Shown piece after piece: positions 17,459-26,554 of a stretch of 64,000 nt of DNA. A program made the position numbers and the translations under genes. The notes beneath the pieces were generated by a model. It was not told where the DNA came from. It did not search any database and worked only from the letters and a program-made list of their open reading frames with translations. Every line of letters starts with the position of its first letter. Positions within the stretch are counted from its first letter, which is position 1. Origin of the DNA: Alphaproteobacteria bacterium (lineage in GTDB: Bacteria > Pseudomonadota > Alphaproteobacteria > Elsterales > Elsteraceae); assembly GCA_004292755.1 (NCBI GenBank), contig RDXE01000032.1, positions 1-64,000 of the forward strand, written 5' to 3'.

Positions 17459-18991
17459 CTAGTTCGCAGCGACCCGAATGCCCTGCAGGCGCAGCAACCC
17501 GTCGGGATTGGGCGTAAAGCCACTGACCCGGGCGGAATGAGCGACCAAGTTCTTCAGGTGGTAGAGGTAGATGCGCGGACGCTCCGTCAGGATGATCCGG
17601 TTCGCCTGATCATAGAAGGTCTTGCGCTGGGCGACGTCGTTGGTGGTGCGTGCGGCGTCCAGCAAGCGGTCCACCTCGGGGTTGGAGTACTTGCCGTCGT
17701 TCAGCGCGCCGCGGGTATGGGTGTTCAAGTGCAGTGTGCCGTCTAGATCCACCCGGCCCGACCAGCCGACATGGAAGGCCTGGAAGTTGCCGCGGGTCTG
17801 TTGATCCAGTGCGGTTGCAAACTCGGTTGACCGCAAGGAGACAGCGAACCCTGCCTCGCCCAACATTTGCTGCAGCACCTCACCCACCCGCTGGCCGTCG
17901 GTGGTGGTGGCAACCATCAACTCCACCGGGAATGGCTGGGGCACACCAGCTTCCCGCAGCAGCTGACGAGCACGGGCGACATCGCGCCGTGCGATCGGCA
18001 GATCGGTGAAAAACGGGTTGCCCGGCGGTACCGACTGGTTGCCCACCGTGTGAACACCTTCAAACACCACTTGGTTCAGGGCTTCCCGGTCAATCGCCAG
18101 CTCAAACGCCTCCCGCACCCGCGGATCACGGCCCAGCGGCGTGGCGGAGCGGTCGGTGTTGGCGATGTTGAAGGTGATGCCTTGGTAGCCAAAGCCAGTC
18201 ACTTCTGACAGGCGCAGGCGCCGGTCGCGCCGTACAGTTGGAATGTCGTTGGGCTGCAGGCGTTCAATCAACTCCAGGGAGCCCGCTTGCAGGTTGGCGA
18301 GGCGCACCGTGGCGTCTGGGATTGGTTGATACACCACGCGCTGGAGGTGGAAGTTGGCGCGATCCCAGTGGCGGTCAAACCGCTCCAGCACAATGCGGTC
18401 CTGGGCGATCCGCTCGACAAAGCGGAAGGGACCGGCGCACACGGGGGCTGCGCCAAACCGCGTCGCCCCCAATTCGCGCGCCGCCTTCGGGCTGACCATC
18501 ATGCCAGCACGGTCCGCCAGCTGGGCCAGCAAGGGCGCGAACGGGGTCTTCAGCACCAGCCGGACGGTGAGGGGATCGATCACCTCCACCCGGTCGACTT
18601 GGGAAATCTCGGAGCGGCGGCGGCTTTCCGGCATGGTCAACATCCGCTCGATGTTGAATTTCACCGCCTCGGCATCCATGCGCTCGCCATCATGGAACAC
18701 CACGTCCGGGCGCAAGGTCATGGTCAGTGCCAGATTGTCGGCAGACCATGACCAGCCGGTTGCCAGTTGGCCGACCAGCTTCAAGTCCGGACCATACTCA
18801 ATCAGCTTGTCGCACAGACCCTGGAACACGATGCGGCCGACAAAGGTGCGCGCTTGGTGTGGGTCCAGCACGTCGGGGTCTTCGGCAAGGCCGATGCGCA
18901 GGGTCTGCGCCTCTGCGGGAGCCGTCGGTGCAAAGGCTAGCAGCGGGAGCGCCAGCAAAGCGGCAAGTGTTGGACGATGGCTGCGGCTCAT
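17459..18991 (-). CDS. Periplasmic peptide-type substrate-binding protein (SBP family 5)
   Basis: 510 residues from the ATG at 18991, which has GGGGGAGAG upstream; an in-frame TTG at 19015 is less likely. A signal peptide is clear (MSRSHRPTLAALLALPLLAF, cleaved near APAEAQT). The mature protein has the family 5 layout: IGLAEDPDVLDPHQ, WSWSADNLALTMTLRPDVVFHDG and REAFELAIDREALNQVV. Family members bind di- or oligopeptides, nickel or glutathione. The neighbouring glutathione transferase hints at, but does not show, a glutathione-type ligand. Confidence 0.93.
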   Translation of the reverse strand: MSRSHRPTLAALLALPLLAFAPTAPAEAQTLRIGLAEDPDVLDPHQARTFVGRIVFQGLCDKLIEYGPDLKLVGQLATGWSWSADNLALTMTLRPDVVFHDGERMDAEAVKFNIERMLTMPESRRRSEISQVDRVEVIDPLTVRLVLKTPFAPLLAQLADRAGMMVSPKAARELGATRFGAAPVCAGPFRFVERIAQDRIVLERFDRHWDRANFHLQRVVYQPIPDATVRLANLQAGSLELIERLQPNDIPTVRRDRRLRLSEVTGFGYQGITFNIANTDRSATPLGRDPRVREAFELAIDREALNQVVFEGVHTVGNQSVPPGNPFFTDLPIARRDVARARQLLREAGVPQPFPVELMVATTTDGQRVGEVLQQMLGEAGFAVSLRSTEFATALDQQTRGNFQAFHVGWSGRVDLDGTLHLNTHTRGALNDGKYSNPEVDRLLDAARTTNDVAQRKTFYDQANRIILTERPRIYLYHLKNLVAHSARVSGFTPNPDGLLRLQGIRVAAN

Positions 18992-19011
18992 GGTCAGTCT
19001 CTCCCCCGAGG

Positions 19012-20070
19012 TCAAACAGACGAAGTGGCGGATTGGGTGGCGGTGCGAAAAAACTGATGCAGGCGGTGCAGCCGCTCATTGCCGACCCTGGGCGGCATCG
19101 GCAGGGCTGCTTGGGCGTCGGCATGGTGGCAGGCAACACCGTCGACCATCGCTGGTGCCTCCTGACGACAGCGGGCATCGGCGAGTGGGCAGCGCGGATG
19201 GAACGCGCAGCCACTGGGCGGGTTCAACGGGCTTGGCACGTCGCCCTCCAAGGCCACGGGTGGGCGCTGCCGCCCCGGCTGCGGTGGCAGCGCGGCCGAG
19301 AGCAGTGCGCGGGTATAGGGGTGCCGGGGCCGGGCGAACAGCTGCGCTGTCTCGGCCAGTTCCACGATCCGCCCGAGATACATCACAGCCGTGCGATCCG
19401 CCAAATGGCGCACGACTGCCAAGTCGTGACTGATGAACAGGTAGGAAAGGCCCAGGCGCTGGCGCAGGTCGGCCAATAGGTTGACCACTTGCGCGCGGAT
19501 CGACAAATCCAGGGCGGACACCGGTTCATCGGCGACGATCAAGTCTGGTCCAGCCGCCAGAGCGCGCGCGATGCCAACGCGCTGGCGTTGCCCGCCGGAG
19601 AATTCATGGGGGTAGCGCCGCGCATGCTCAGCCCGCAGACCGACCAGTCCCAACAACTCCGCCACTTTCAGCCGTCGCTCGGCTGCAGTGCTGCCAACTC
19701 CATGCAGCAGCAATGGCTCGGCGATGGTGTCGCCAACCGTCAGGCGCGGGTTGAGGCTGGCGTAGGGGTCCTGGAACACGATCTGCATGCGCCGTCGGAG
19801 GCGCCGCAGCGCCTCCCCCGACAGGTCGGCCAGCACCTCACCATCCAAGCGCACCTCGCCTGAGGTTGGCTCGATCAAGCGCAGCACAAGCCGCCCGGTG
19901 GTGGATTTGCCACAGCCGCTCTCGCCGACCAGCGCAAGGGTTTCGCCGCGCTGGATGGTGAAACTGACTCCATCCACGGCCCGCACCCGGCCGACTTCGC
20001 GCTCGATCAGCCAGCCCTTGCGGACTGGGAAATGCTTGGTGAGGTTGCGGACGTCCAACAGCGCCGTCAT
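19012..20070 (-). CDS. Peptide ABC transporter ATP-binding protein (DppF type)
   Basis: 352 residues from the ATG at 20070, which overlaps the upstream ATPase stop as ATGA. Walker A is GESGCGKST, the signature is [14 protein letters not shown] and Walker B is LIVADEP. An oligopeptide/dipeptide C-terminal domain with Cys residues follows ([15 protein letters not shown]). It pairs with the DppD-type ATPase to power the two permeases. It ends with a stretch ([16 protein letters not shown]) past the usual family end. Confidence 0.94.
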   Translation of the reverse strand: MTALLDVRNLTKHFPVRKGWLIEREVGRVRAVDGVSFTIQRGETLALVGESGCGKSTTGRLVLRLIEPTSGEVRLDGEVLADLSGEALRRLRRRMQIVFQDPYASLNPRLTVGDTIAEPLLLHGVGSTAAERRLKVAELLGLVGLRAEHARRYPHEFSGGQRQRVGIARALAAGPDLIVADEPVSALDLSIRAQVVNLLADLRQRLGLSYLFISHDLAVVRHLADRTAVMYLGRIVELAETAQLFARPRHPYTRALLSAALPPQPGRQRPPVALEGDVPSPLNPPSGCAFHPRCPLADARCRQEAPAMVDGVACHHADAQAALPMPPRVGNERLHRLHQFFRTATQSATSSV

Positions 20071-21062
20071 GCCGCGCGCTCCAGCACCTGGTCGAGCGGT
20101 AGGCGGTGGCACGCCGCCGTGTGCTCGGGCGTCAGTGCGTGGAGGGCGGGCGCCTCTTCGGCGCAGCGCTCAATGGCGAAGGGGCAGCGGCTGCGAAACC
20201 GACAGCCGGAGGGCAGGGCCGTGGGGCTGGGTACCAGACCCTGGATCGCGGCCAGCCGCTCGCCCGCCGTTGCGGTGTCGGGTAGGGAGCCGAGCAGGCC
20301 GATGGTGTAGGGGTGTTGCGGATTGGCAAACAACGCCCCCACAGGTGCTGCTTCCACCACCTTGCCCGCATACATCACCACCACCCGGTCCGCCTGATCG
20401 GCAATCACGCCCAGATCATGGGTGATCAGCAGCATGGCGAGACCGGTTTCGCGCTTCAGCTGGGTCAACAGGTCCAGAATCTGCGCCTGGATGGTGACGT
20501 CCAGCGCCGTTGTCGGCTCATCGGCGATCAGCAGCACGGGATCGCATGCCAGCGCCATCGCGATCATCACCCGCTGGCGCATGCCACCAGACAGCCGATG
20601 GGGATAGTCATCGACCCGGGTCTCAGGCGCGGGGATGCGCACACGCCGCAGCAAGGCGATCGTGCGCTCCCGCGCTTCGGCGGCTGATACGCCGCGGTGG
20701 CGCTGCAGCGCCTCGCCGATCTGGTCACCGATGGTGTAGGCGGGGTTCAGGCTGGTCATCGGCTCCTGGAAGATCATACCGATGCGGTCGCCGCGTAGGT
20801 CCTGCAGTGCGCTGAGCGGCAGGGTGGTCAAGTCCTGCCCGTCAAACACAATCGTACCCCCTGCGTGACGACCGGGGGGCGACGGCACAAGGCGCAGGAT
20901 CGAGAGGGCGGTAACACTCTTCCCGCAGCCGCTCTCGCCAACCAGGCCCAGTGTCTCGCCTGGATTGACATGGAACGAGATGCCGTCCACGGCGCGCACC
21001 AACCCCTCCGGCGTGAGGAGATGGGTGGCAAGATCGCGCACCTCCAGCAGCGCCGTGGTCAT
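20067..21062 (-). CDS. Peptide ABC transporter ATP-binding protein (DppD type)
   Basis: 331 residues. Walker A GESGCGKS, signature [15 protein letters not shown], Walker [15 protein letters not shown] and the C-terminal Cys motif [16 protein letters not shown] identify an OppD/DppD subunit. The ATG overlaps the DUF1028 stop by 4 nt (ATGA), and the gene itself overlaps the DppF-type gene, so translation is coupled along the operon. Confidence 0.94.
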   Translation of the reverse strand: MTTALLEVRDLATHLLTPEGLVRAVDGISFHVNPGETLGLVGESGCGKSVTALSILRLVPSPPGRHAGGTIVFDGQDLTTLPLSALQDLRGDRIGMIFQEPMTSLNPAYTIGDQIGEALQRHRGVSAAEARERTIALLRRVRIPAPETRVDDYPHRLSGGMRQRVMIAMALACDPVLLIADEPTTALDVTIQAQILDLLTQLKRETGLAMLLITHDLGVIADQADRVVVMYAGKVVEAAPVGALFANPQHPYTIGLLGSLPDTATAGERLAAIQGLVPSPTALPSGCRFRSRCPFAIERCAEEAPALHALTPEHTAACHRLPLDQVLERAA

Positions 21063-21778
21063 GAGGCAAGCCCAAGGCTGCGCTGATGGGCCTCAACGTC
21101 CGCCAGAATCCGCCCGCGGTCCAAGGTGCCGTGGGGATTGGCGCGGGTGGCGAGGTGGCTGCGGAACACCGCCCAGTGTTGATGGGAGACAGCGTAGAGG
21201 CGGCGCAATTCCTGCAGCGGTGCTGTGTGGTCATCCACGCGGATGTCCAACTCCGCCCAGCGCTCGGTGTGCCACACTTTCAGGCAGGCTGATTGCCGCC
21301 CGCGCTTGTCGCCGCCGGCAGCCTCGCCAGCCTCCATCGCCATCAGCAGTCGTTCAGCAAGGGGTTTGCCACGGGATTGCAGAAAGGCGGTAAGCGTGTC
21401 TGCTACCACCTGCGGCCCCACCAGCATGTTGCCGGCAACGGAGACATCGCTTTCCGCCAAGTGCCCAGCCCAATCAACGCATTCGACACCGGTGTGCTGG
21501 CCGATGCGTCCATGGGAATCGATCATGTGCAGTTGGCGCTGGGCATGGCCGCCATCAGCTTGGACGAGGGCAGAGACCACGGCTGCGGGATGGACTCCAT
21601 CTCGCACGCGCGCAAGGGCTTGCTCACCATAGTGCGGGTTGATCAGCGCCTGGCTGGCCACGGCTGCGACGCCGCCATCCCCCGCCGGACACAGTGCTCC
21701 CACGGCAAAGAACCGAGTGGCGACCGCCACACCCAATCGGCCTGTCTCCCGGCACCGCGCCACCACTGACCATGTCAT
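21059..21778 (-). CDS. DUF1028 family protein, copy 1 (possible Ntn-type hydrolase)
   Basis: 239 residues, full length. Family landmarks: MTWSVVARC at the N-terminus, [48 protein letters not shown] and the C-terminal RVDDH...PLQELRRLY. Members are often found with peptide transporters. The invariant MT(W/F)S start would expose Thr2 after Met removal, as in N-terminal-nucleophile hydrolases; a peptidase or amidase role is inference. It is the first gene of the tightly coupled transporter operon and is paralogous to the gene at 21974-22714. GGGGGAA lies upstream of the ATG. Confidence 0.86.
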   Translation of the reverse strand: MTWSVVARCRETGRLGVAVATRFFAVGALCPAGDGGVAAVASQALINPHYGEQALARVRDGVHPAAVVSALVQADGGHAQRQLHMIDSHGRIGQHTGVECVDWAGHLAESDVSVAGNMLVGPQVVADTLTAFLQSRGKPLAERLLMAMEAGEAAGGDKRGRQSACLKVWHTERWAELDIRVDDHTAPLQELRRLYAVSHQHWAVFRSHLATRANPHGTLDRGRILADVEAHQRSLGLAS

Positions 21779-21973
21779 AACCAGTGTTCCCCCATACCCT
21801 GATTAACTGCCGCCAAAACCCCGAAGGGCAAGGTGGTTTTGAGCGGTTTTATGCAAATTCCGTGTCACTGCGGCCTTGGGTGGTGCGACCGTCTGTCCAT
21901 CACGCGCAGAGGGCGAGGGGCGGCGGCGTGTTGGGGGGACGCCTTCGGTCTCGGTAAGGGGCGCCTTCGTTGC

Positions 21974-22714
21974 TTAGACCTGGGTGGCTGACTCCGGCAG
22001 CGGCTCGCTTTGGGTGCTCAATGCTGCAGCGACCACGCGGTCCATCACCGCACGGTCGAGGGTGCCAGCGGGGGCGTCGGTGCGGGCGCGGTGGCGGTAG
22101 AGTGGGATGTGGGAGGTGAGGGCAACGCGATAGAGGCGCCGCAGCTCCACCAGCGGCCAGTCGTGGTCATCGACGCGCAGGTCCACCACCGGATAGGGCT
22201 GATCTTCCTGGACGCGCAGGGCAGCCGACTGGCGACCACGCTTGTCCCCACCCGCTGCTTCGCCAGCATCAAGGGCGGTGATCAGCCGCTCTGCGAAGGG
22301 CAGGTGGGAGGAGGCGAGATAACACTCAAGCGTGGCGGCCACCACCTGCGGCCCCGCGAGCATGTTGCCCGCGACCGAGACCCAGGGTGCGCTGACCGCC
22401 CCTGCCCACGGAACAGTCTCATCGCCCGTGTGTTGGGCGATCCGCCCGGCTGCATCCAGCACATGCAGTTGGCGGCGGCTGGCGCCGGGGTCGGCGATGG
22501 TCAGGCGGCGCACCACCTCCGCTGCGGGCACGCCTTGGGCCAGGAGGTGGCTGCCATCGGGGCCATACAGCGGATTGGTGGTCGCCTGGGTCGCCAACAC
22601 GCCGCGGCCGGGCACGATGTGCGGACACAGCACTCCAACGGCAAAGGCCTTGGTGGTGATTGCGACTCCGAAGGCACCGGTCTGCGGGTCGCGGGCGAGG
22701 ATCGACCACGTCAT
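21974..22714 (-). CDS. DUF1028 family protein, copy 2 (possible Ntn-type hydrolase)
   Basis: 246 residues, with the same landmarks as copy 1: [72 protein letters not shown]. The two copies differ throughout, so this is an old duplication or separate acquisition, not a recent tandem copy. It lies 16 nt downstream of the glutathione transferase gene. About 195 nt without a gene separate it from copy 1; that stretch may hold the promoter of the transporter operon, though no convincing -35/-10 pair was found. Confidence 0.86.
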   Translation of the reverse strand: MTWSILARDPQTGAFGVAITTKAFAVGVLCPHIVPGRGVLATQATTNPLYGPDGSHLLAQGVPAAEVVRRLTIADPGASRRQLHVLDAAGRIAQHTGDETVPWAGAVSAPWVSVAGNMLAGPQVVAATLECYLASSHLPFAERLITALDAGEAAGGDKRGRQSAALRVQEDQPYPVVDLRVDDHDWPLVELRRLYRVALTSHIPLYRHRARTDAPAGTLDRAVMDRVVAAALSTQSEPLPESATQV

Positions 22715-22730
22715 CGCGCGTCGACGTCGA

Positions 22731-23348
22731 TCAAGAGGCTTTGCGCATCGCGATGATGCGCTGGGCGGCCGGACGGGCGAAGACTTGCTCCAGCCACCCG
22801 CGCAGGGCCTCAGGCAACCCGATGTCGGCGTTCAAGGTGTAGGCGCCAATGAACACCTGCGCGACATTGAGGTCCGCAATGGTGAACTGATTACCAGCCA
22901 GGAAGGGGGTCGCGGTGACCGCATCTGCCAAGACTGCGAGCGGGGCGACCAATGCTGCACGCGCAGCGACGGCGGCCTGCGGGTTGCGCTCGGCTTCAGG
23001 CAGCAGAATGGTGTTGTAGAGGTACTGGTTGACCAATCCCTCCACCTCTGTCACGGCCCAGAAGCTCCACTGGAATGCCTTGCCCTCGCCAATGGTGTCG
23101 CTGGGCCACAAGCCCGGATGCTTGCGCGCGAGGTAAAGGTTGATCGCCATGCTCTCCCACAGCACGACGCCATCATCGTCAATGGCAGGGATGTGACCAT
23201 TCGGGTTGACTGCCAGGAACTCCGGGCTGCGGGTGGATTTGTCCGCCCAGTCAACCCGAACCAGCTCGTAAGGAACGCCCAATTCCTCCGCCACCCAGAT
23301 CGCCCGGATGGCACGACTGCGGACAACACCGTAAATCTTCAACGTCAT
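22731..23348 (-). CDS. Glutathione S-transferase family protein
   Basis: 205 residues from the ATG at 23348, with AGGAGAAGGA just upstream; earlier in-frame codons have no support. The N-terminal thioredoxin-like domain includes SRAIRAIWVAEELGVPYELV, the cis-Pro/substrate segment NGHIPAIDDDG and VLWESMAINLYLA. The C-terminal helical domain has FTIADLNVAQVF. It conjugates or reduces substrates with glutathione; the specific substrate is unknown. It is the first gene of the minus-strand run and diverges from the accessory DUF4365 module at 23576. Confidence 0.92.
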   Translation of the reverse strand: MTLKIYGVVRSRAIRAIWVAEELGVPYELVRVDWADKSTRSPEFLAVNPNGHIPAIDDDGVVLWESMAINLYLARKHPGLWPSDTIGEGKAFQWSFWAVTEVEGLVNQYLYNTILLPEAERNPQAAVAARAALVAPLAVLADAVTATPFLAGNQFTIADLNVAQVFIGAYTLNADIGLPEALRGWLEQVFARPAAQRIIAMRKAS

Positions 23349-23575
23349 GGGATCGGTCCTTCTCCTGCCTGCGTTGATGCGATGATCGTTCCCCAGCGCC
23401 GCAAGGCTGTCCAGGCGTCCTCGCGACATAGTGACCTGCGATACATGCGGGGGACAGGTCACTGCGGTCGAAGGCGCAGCAAAAATAGCCTTTTGTCTCT
23501 ACTGGCTATGCTGTAGGAGGAGTTATCGCAGGGCTTGATGCCTTTTTGTTCGTTGTCGCAGTGGTTAGCCAGATC

Positions 23576-24118
23576 ATGATCGAGATCACTACGCCTGAAA
23601 ACACCGTGAAGGAGGAGTTGTCGCGTGCCTTCATTCACGCAGTTGCTGCTAGTATCGGGTGTCAGATTAGTGTCCCAGGACAAGATTATAATGCGGTTGA
23701 TCTAGTTATTTCTGCAATTAAGGGGTCTGACGCAAGGATCGATCTTCAATTGAAGGCAACAGGAAATCCCAAGTGGAACAAAGAAAAAAGTTTCTTGTCC
23801 TTTCCTGTAAAAGCAAAAACTTATGCGAAATTGGTTGATAAAAATCACATAATTCCCAAAATTTTGGTAGTTTATGTAATCAATAGATTAAACGGTAAGA
23901 ATATTACAGTTGATGATAAAGGATTGCATCTCCATGGTCTTGCATACTGGACACTAATGACGGGTAGGAAGCCGATTGCAGGGACAAAGAAGAATTCTGC
24001 GACGGTGCATCTCCATCGCAACAATCTGTTTACGGCTCGATCGCTGAAGCGTATTCTAGCTCGTAGTCATGACTGGGCGATGGACCGGACACGATGGGAG
24101 CGGTTATGTCGGGACTAG
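23576..24118 (+). CDS. DUF4365 family protein, possible PD-(D/E)XK-like nuclease (module 2)
   Basis: 180 residues from the ATG at 23576; ribosome-binding support is weak and GTG at 23561 is an alternative. It aligns with the protein at 5358-5870: ELSRAFIHAVAASIGCQISV matches EFSRAYIAAVSAHAGFQISR, then a conserved D (D42, in NAVD) and QLKAT (Q58, K60) occupy the D...QxK positions. LHGLAYWTLMTG and SATVHLHRNNLFT match the C-terminal half. The central section (about 23700-23950) is strikingly AT-rich for this genome, which points to recent transfer. It is first in a two-gene unit and overlaps the next gene by 13 nt. DNA cleavage is inferred from the motif only. Confidence 0.78.
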   Translation: MIEITTPENTVKEELSRAFIHAVAASIGCQISVPGQDYNAVDLVISAIKGSDARIDLQLKATGNPKWNKEKSFLSFPVKAKTYAKLVDKNHIIPKILVVYVINRLNGKNITVDDKGLHLHGLAYWTLMTGRKPIAGTKKNSATVHLHRNNLFTARSLKRILARSHDWAMDRTRWERLCRD

Positions 24119-24531
24119 CGCTTGCGGAACGCCTTCGCAAACTCGAACCAAAGAATGTCATAGAGATGCTTAAAGCATCAAGCTGGGTTGATAATGGCCC
24201 CTATGGCCCATTTGGCCAACGCTTTGCGCTAGAAACAGGCTCAAAGGAATATCGCGTCATTGTGCCAACCAAAAAAGGTGTCGGAGACTTCGCGCTGAGA
24301 ATGCTTGAAGTGGTTGAAGCTGTCGCCGCTGTGCGTCAGCAGGATCGCAGTGAGGTAATTGAACAGCTCGAAAACCCTCCCGCCCGCTCGGTCCGTGAAC
24401 GGAAGACTGCGAAGCAAACACTTACTCCTAGACCGTTCCAGTATTTGGATGAAGAGAAGCCAATTGAGGATACCACCGGCTTTTCAATGCCGGGAACGGC
24501 AAAACGGGGGCGTCGCAACAAAGCCGCCTGA
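24106..24531 (+). CDS. Short partner protein of DUF4365 module 2, function unknown
   Basis: 141 residues from the ATG at 24106, supported by GGGAG 6 nt upstream (ATG 24094 is an alternative). Residues 13-88 are homologous to the N-terminal domain of the protein at 4162-5361; shared features are the W near residue 27, the 'IVP'/'LVP' strand and the GD(Y/F)..RM.E.V helix. Instead of a 300-residue C-terminal region it has about 50 residues that are basic and Pro-rich (PGTAKRGRRNKAA at the end). No frameshifted remnant of the longer region is visible in the 75 nt before the next gene. It is therefore either a minimal natural form or a truncation that is now clean. Confidence 0.72.
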   Translation: MSGLALAERLRKLEPKNVIEMLKASSWVDNGPYGPFGQRFALETGSKEYRVIVPTKKGVGDFALRMLEVVEAVAAVRQQDRSEVIEQLENPPARSVRERKTAKQTLTPRPFQYLDEEKPIEDTTGFSMPGTAKRGRRNKAA

Positions 24532-24542
24532 TGCGCGAGCGT

Positions 24543-24583
24543 GCTGCCTTGAACTCAATCCAGGGGATTGACCCCAAGGCAGC
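24543..24583. terminator. Long stem-loop between convergent genes
   Basis: GCTGCCTTG (24543-24551) pairs perfectly with CAAGGCAGC (24575-24583). Inside it TCAATCC (24555-24561) pairs with GGATTGA (24565-24571), leaving a 3-nt loop and a 3x3 internal loop. It lies between the module 2 partner gene (+) and the chemoreceptor gene (-). No T-tract follows on either strand, so a bidirectional terminator is likely but not certain. Confidence 0.5.
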
Positions 24584-24605
24584 TAGGCTGGTTGTTACCC
24601 CCCCC

Positions 24606-26447
24606 TCACGCCACCAAGCGTTGCAGGAAGTCTTCCACCTGATGGCGCAGGCTGTCGGCGTCGCGGCGCATGGCGTCGGCTGCGTTGGACATGGCGTCGA
24701 CGGCTTGTTCAGCGTCGGCGATGGCGGCCGAGAGGTCGTCCATGTTCCGGCCAATGGCGTCGGTGCCACTGGCGGCTTCGCGAACATTCTCGGTGATGTT
24801 GACCGTGGCATGCTGCTGCTGGGTGATCGCCGCGGCAACGTCACCGGTTAGGCGGTCGATGTCGGTGATCGTGGTGCCGATGCCTTGGATGGCATGCACG
24901 GTTCGCCGCGTGGCGTCTTGAATGCCGGAAATCTCGCCCTGGATTTCGTCGGTCGCGCGTGCGGTCTGGTTGGCAAGGTTTTTCACCTCACTTGCCACCA
25001 CGGCGAAGCCTTTGCCAGCATCGCCAGCGCGGGCAGCTTCAATGGTTGCGTTCAAGGCCAGCAGGTTGGTTTGCGCTGCGATCTCCCCAATCAAGCGGGA
25101 GACTTGGCCGATCCGCTCGGCAGCGCTGGTCAAGGCCGCCACTGCGGCGGAGCTGGCGGTCGCCTCATCCACTGCAGCACGCGCCCGGCTGGCCGAGACA
25201 TCAACATTGGCGCCAATCGCCTGAATGGAGCGGGTGAGTTGCTCGGAGGCGGCGGCCATGCTCTCAACGGATGCCGCGGCTGCCGTTGCAGCCTCACTGG
25301 CGGCTGAGCCGCGGGCAGCACTGGTGGCGGTCACGAGGTCAAGGGTGCGGGCACGCTCTGTCACTTCGGCTGCGCTTTTTGCCACGCGATCGACAATGTC
25401 CAGCACCTCAGCGCGGAAGCTTTCCGCCAGCTGGATGCGGGTCATGCGGCGTTCTTCAGAGGCGGCGCGTTCAGCAGCCCCCCGCGCTTCCAACATTTCT
25501 TGACGATGGGCCTCCTGGGCTGCGCGCTCGTCCTCGGCTTCGCGGCGCAGCTGATCCTCCCGCCGACGCTGGGTGACGATACCAGCCATCACCGCCACCA
25601 ATCCGCCCACGGCCGTCAGCCCGGAGACCAAAAGGAACAAGGTCAGGCTCTGAGAGCGCTGGCCGCTCAAGGCATCGGCCAATTGCTGCACGTCCTGGCG
25701 CAGGAAGAAGCGCGCCAGCGGCGTGCCGTCGGGGGTGGTCAAATCAAGTTGGGCGTCAATGGTGCGCGCGGTCTCGGCGATATCCACGCTCTCCCCCTGG
25801 TGAAGGGAGCGCTCGCCATCCAGGGTTTTCACGCTGACCGCCATGCCCAGGCGCTGATCCAGAATTTCCAGTGGCTTCAGCGGATCCAGATGCAGGACCA
25901 CGTAGCCAACAATCCGCAAGCCACCAACACCGGCGATCACCGACAGCACCGGCATGCCATTCGGGTGCACCCACCCGAGCGCGAGTGGTTGGGTGCGCTC
26001 CGGCCCGGTGCGACCAATTACTTGTTGCACCAGCGGCTCGGGCATTGCCGCTGGTTGATGCTCCCGCCAGCTTTGGCCGAAGGGCTGGAAGCGGGCATCA
26101 ACAACCGCGAAGCCCATCACACGCTGCTCAGTCCCCTGGGTCAGGCGGCGGTGCTCCTGCGTGACCCAGCGCTCCAACGCGCCGCGGTCGCCGCGCGCAA
26201 CCAAATCGCGGGCGGTGTCGCCAAGGGCGACTTCCCGCGCAACAGAAATCGCGTCGCGCACGTGGGTTGACCACAGGTCTTCACGGACTTGCGACTGGGC
26301 CTGCGTCACCATCTGATCCCGGCGGTTGTCTTCGACCAGCCGTTCGTAGCCCTGCACCATGTCATGACCGACCCAGGCAGCCGAGCCGAGGACGCCCAAC
26401 ATAGACACCAGCAACAACAGAATCGTCAGCGCGCCTGACCGCTGCAT
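24606..26447 (-). CDS. Methyl-accepting chemotaxis protein without evident HAMP domain
   Basis: 613 residues from the ATG at 26447, with GGGGGTGAG upstream. TM1 is at about 4-26 and is followed by a periplasmic sensor of about 240 residues with a Cache-like pattern ([10 protein letters not shown]...[11 protein letters not shown]). TM2 is near 270-292, then a charged coiled coil ([20 protein letters not shown]). The usual HAMP is not recognisable between TM2 and the signalling domain. The signalling hairpin tip is intact: [20 protein letters not shown] followed by [18 protein letters not shown]. It would signal through CheA/CheW. The ligand is unknown. Confidence 0.92.
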   Translation of the reverse strand: MQRSGALTILLLLVSMLGVLGSAAWVGHDMVQGYERLVEDNRRDQMVTQAQSQVREDLWSTHVRDAISVAREVALGDTARDLVARGDRGALERWVTQEHRRLTQGTEQRVMGFAVVDARFQPFGQSWREHQPAAMPEPLVQQVIGRTGPERTQPLALGWVHPNGMPVLSVIAGVGGLRIVGYVVLHLDPLKPLEILDQRLGMAVSVKTLDGERSLHQGESVDIAETARTIDAQLDLTTPDGTPLARFFLRQDVQQLADALSGQRSQSLTLFLLVSGLTAVGGLVAVMAGIVTQRRREDQLRREAEDERAAQEAHRQEMLEARGAAERAASEERRMTRIQLAESFRAEVLDIVDRVAKSAAEVTERARTLDLVTATSAARGSAASEAATAAAASVESMAAASEQLTRSIQAIGANVDVSASRARAAVDEATASSAAVAALTSAAERIGQVSRLIGEIAAQTNLLALNATIEAARAGDAGKGFAVVASEVKNLANQTARATDEIQGEISGIQDATRRTVHAIQGIGTTITDIDRLTGDVAAAITQQQHATVNITENVREAASGTDAIGRNMDDLSAAIADAEQAVDAMSNAADAMRRDADSLRHQVEDFLQRLVA

Positions 26448-26554
26448 ACTCACCCCCACCTTGTCACGCGGTCTCCCACAGCACCGCGCCTCTTGTAAGG
26501 AGGTGCAAGGGCCATGCCGTGCGGCGATCTGTCAAACGGTCTATTGCTTTAGCA

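Noticed and set aside
26448-26554. FliA-like promoter (TAAAG...CAGATCGC, minus strand) before the chemoreceptor gene
   Set aside because: Only about half of the second element matches and it overlaps the amidase end; too weak to list.
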